This document shows positions 14,055-15,065 of a DNA stretch of 15,065 nt, piece by piece (the stretch's first letter is position 1; each line of letters starts with the position of its first letter). This stretch comes from JAKQHY01 sp034429475 (GTDB taxonomy: Bacteria > Chloroflexota > Anaerolineae > B4-G1 > SLSP01): contig DAOUGD010000070.1 in NCBI GenBank assembly GCA_034429475.1, positions 1-15,065 of the forward strand. Reading direction: 5' to 3'. Below the pieces are notes generated by a model, which searched no databases, had not been told where the DNA came from, and saw nothing but the letters and a program-made list of their open reading frames with translations. A program made the translations under genes and the position numbers.

Positions 14055-14099
14055 AGTGTAGCAGAAGGAAAGGTGGGAGTCTACTGTAGAAATCTACAG
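14055..14099 (-). promoter_or_regulatory. promoter of the SPFH operon with adjacent palindrome
   Basis: On the - strand TAGACT (14083-14078) and TACACT (14060-14055) are spaced by 17 bases; each matches consensus at four of six positions. Directly upstream of the -35 lies CTGTAG-AAAT-CTACAG (14084-14099), a perfect 6-base inverted repeat that could be a regulator-binding site. Promoter strength looks moderate. Confidence 0.45.
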
Positions 14100-14107
14100 G
14101 GAAGGTG

Positions 14108-14166
14108 AAACGTCAAACGTCATGAAAACAAGCCGGTGTTCCGACGTTTGACGTTTGACGTTTGAC
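14108..14166. repeat. 7-bp-periodic GACGTTT inverted repeat
   Basis: GACGTTT is repeated three times in tandem (14143-14149, 14150-14156, 14157-14163) and followed by GAC. Upstream, AAACGTCAAACGTC (14108-14121) is the exact reverse complement of two units, so a 14-bp stem with a 21-base loop can form. It begins five bases past the FAH gene stop codon on the - strand. No T-run follows on that strand, so Rho-independent termination is doubtful, although the hairpin could protect the 3' end. Confidence 0.7.
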
Positions 14167-14170
14167 TACC

Positions 14171-14938
14171 CTATCGCACCGGATTACGCAGTACGCCAAT
14201 TCCTTCAATCTCAACGTCTACCACATCACCGGCGGCCAGCGGGCCAACGCCGGCGGGGGTGCCGGTCATCACCACGTCGCCGGGCATGAGCGTCATCACG
14301 GCGGCGGCGTAGGCGATGATAGTGGCGGGCGAGAACACCATCTCACTGGTGCGACCCTGCTGGCGTACGTCGCCATTGACGCGGCACGTCACTTCCAGAT
14401 CGGTGATGTCATCCGCCGCCAACCCCGCGACGATCCACGGGCCGAGCGGGCAGAAGGTGTCGAAGCCTTTACCGCGCGTCCACTGGCCATCCTGTCGCTG
14501 CAAGTCGCGCGCGGTCACGTCGTTGCCGCACGTCACGCCGAGCACGTAGTCCCACGCTTCCTCCGGCGTCACGTTGCGGCAGGGCCGGGCGATGACGACG
14601 GTCAGTTCCGCCTCGTGCTCGATCCGCTGCGAGAGCGTGGGCAGTTCAATCGCCGCGCCGGGGCCAATGACGCTGCTCGGCGGCTTGAGGAAGAGCAGCG
14701 GCGCTTCCGGCACGGGGTTGTTGTGCTCTGCCGCGTGCGCCGCGTAGTTGCGTCCCACGCAGACGATTTTGGTGGGTTCGGTGGGCGGGAGCAACGTCAG
14801 CGCCTCCAATGCGCCCAGCATCGCGCCACGCCGCCATTCCCCATAGGGGGAACCCTCCAGGTGATAGACAATATTCCCTTCCACCATTCCCCAAACCGGC
14901 CGCCTGACATCCAACACACGCACAAATTTAGTTGACAT
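14171..14938 (-). CDS. fumarylacetoacetate hydrolase (FAH) family enzyme
   Basis: A 255-residue cytosolic, metal-dependent enzyme of the FAH superfamily, which hydrolyses, decarboxylates or isomerises 2-oxo acids (acylpyruvates, oxaloacetate, 2-hydroxyhepta-2,4-dienedioate). Typical motifs are KIVCVGRNYAAHAAEHN (57-73), FLKPPSSVIGPG (83-94), HEAELTVVI (108-116; E109, E111), GNDVTARDLQ (138-147; D140), RGKGFDTFCPLGPWI (155-169) and TGTPAGVGPL near the end. E109, E111 and D140 are the presumed Mg/Mn ligands. The short N-terminal part (1-50) is usual for this single-domain subgroup. AAAGGAG lies about nine bases before the ATG at 14938. No aromatic degradation genes are nearby, so the substrate is not assigned; the upstream neighbour is outside the window. 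Confidence 0.9.
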   Translation of the reverse strand: MSTKFVRVLDVRRPVWGMVEGNIVYHLEGSPYGEWRRGAMLGALEALTLLPPTEPTKIVCVGRNYAAHAAEHNNPVPEAPLLFLKPPSSVIGPGAAIELPTLSQRIEHEAELTVVIARPCRNVTPEEAWDYVLGVTCGNDVTARDLQRQDGQWTRGKGFDTFCPLGPWIVAGLAADDITDLEVTCRVNGDVRQQGRTSEMVFSPATIIAYAAAVMTLMPGDVVMTGTPAGVGPLAAGDVVDVEIEGIGVLRNPVR

Positions 14939-14959
14939 TGCTGTACTCTCCTTTAGAAA

Positions 14960-14971
14960 AGTCTGATAGTC
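14960..14971 (-). promoter_or_regulatory. partial third copy of the shared upstream element
   Basis: AGTCTGATAGTC is identical to 11348-11359 and lies about 22 bases before the FAH gene ATG, similar to its place just upstream of the cyclase ribosome site. The CGCCGGTC core is absent here, so only the outer GACTATCAGACT part is conserved. Confidence 0.4.
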
Positions 14972-15010
14972 CTTAGAATCTATCCGAAAATTCGTTTTGG
15001 CCTGCGATTT

Positions 15011-15065
15011 GCGCCTAAAGGCGCGGTTTGAAGGGTATTTTTTCGTCGGCGGGCTGCGCCCGCCG
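15011..15065. repeat. two hairpins flanking a T-run at the window edge
   Basis: GCGCCT-AA-AGGCGC (15011-15024) and CGGCGGGC-TGC-GCCCGCCG (15047-15065) are both perfect inverted repeats, with TTTTTT between them. Position upstream of the FAH gene suggests the end of another transcription unit beyond the window, but neither stem is followed directly by a T-run in a way that fixes a terminator direction. Confidence 0.4.

Noticed and set aside
14162..14935. A 257-codon + strand open frame opposite the FAH gene
   Set aside because: Its translation is biased and motif-free, while the - strand carries the full FAH motif set.

Overview
The window reads as chromosomal DNA of a GC-rich, free-living bacterium, most likely a member of the Chloroflexota (Anaerolineae-like). 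This is an inference from gene style: a cytosolic Ser/Thr kinase with an FHA domain, a membrane-anchored LysM protein with a Thr-Pro linker of the 'TPxPT' kind, a giant cyclase-ATPase-TPR regulator, and short-period repeat hairpins between genes. No rRNA or other taxonomic marker is present. I found twelve protein-coding genes and no tRNA, rRNA, CRISPR array, transposase or phage gene. No gap longer than about 235 bases lacks a gene.

Layout. Three genes run on the + strand (235-4107): a GH4 NAD-dependent phospho-glycosidase, a BadF/BadG-type sugar kinase and an FAD-dependent reductase. A strong sigma70-like promoter lies upstream (104-132). Nine genes run on the - strand, from 14938 down to 4305. 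In transcription order they are: a fumarylacetoacetate hydrolase (FAH) family enzyme; a three-gene membrane/surface cluster (SPFH protein, membrane-anchored endonuclease/exonuclease/phosphatase protein, LecA-like lectin domain protein) ending in a textbook terminator; a 1101-residue double-cyclase/ATPase/TPR regulator; a LysM membrane protein; a Ser/Thr kinase with FHA; and the MsrP-MsrQ methionine sulfoxide repair pair. The two gene sets converge around a 13-bp perfect hairpin at 4176-4205.

How the genes may work together. The GH4 enzyme needs a 6-phosphorylated glycoside. No PTS gene is visible, so the adjacent kinase could supply that substrate, or recycle the released sugar. The - strand middle block looks like a signalling neighbourhood: a nucleotide cyclase, a wall-binding LysM protein and a kinase-FHA protein follow one another, and a 21-base element (19 of 21 identical) lies upstream of both the cyclase and the kinase. 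MsrP/MsrQ is an extracytoplasmic oxidative damage repair system.

The points most worth following are: (1) the cyclase, whose two catalytic domains carry complementary halves of one active site, as in soluble adenylyl cyclase (sAC/ADCY10); (2) a promoter lying across the 5' end of that reading frame, which moves the start to 11329; (3) the shared 21-base upstream element; (4) several unrelated intergenic repeats that all use 7-, 8- or 9-base periods and often fold back; and (5) a lectin-SPFH-EEP operon.
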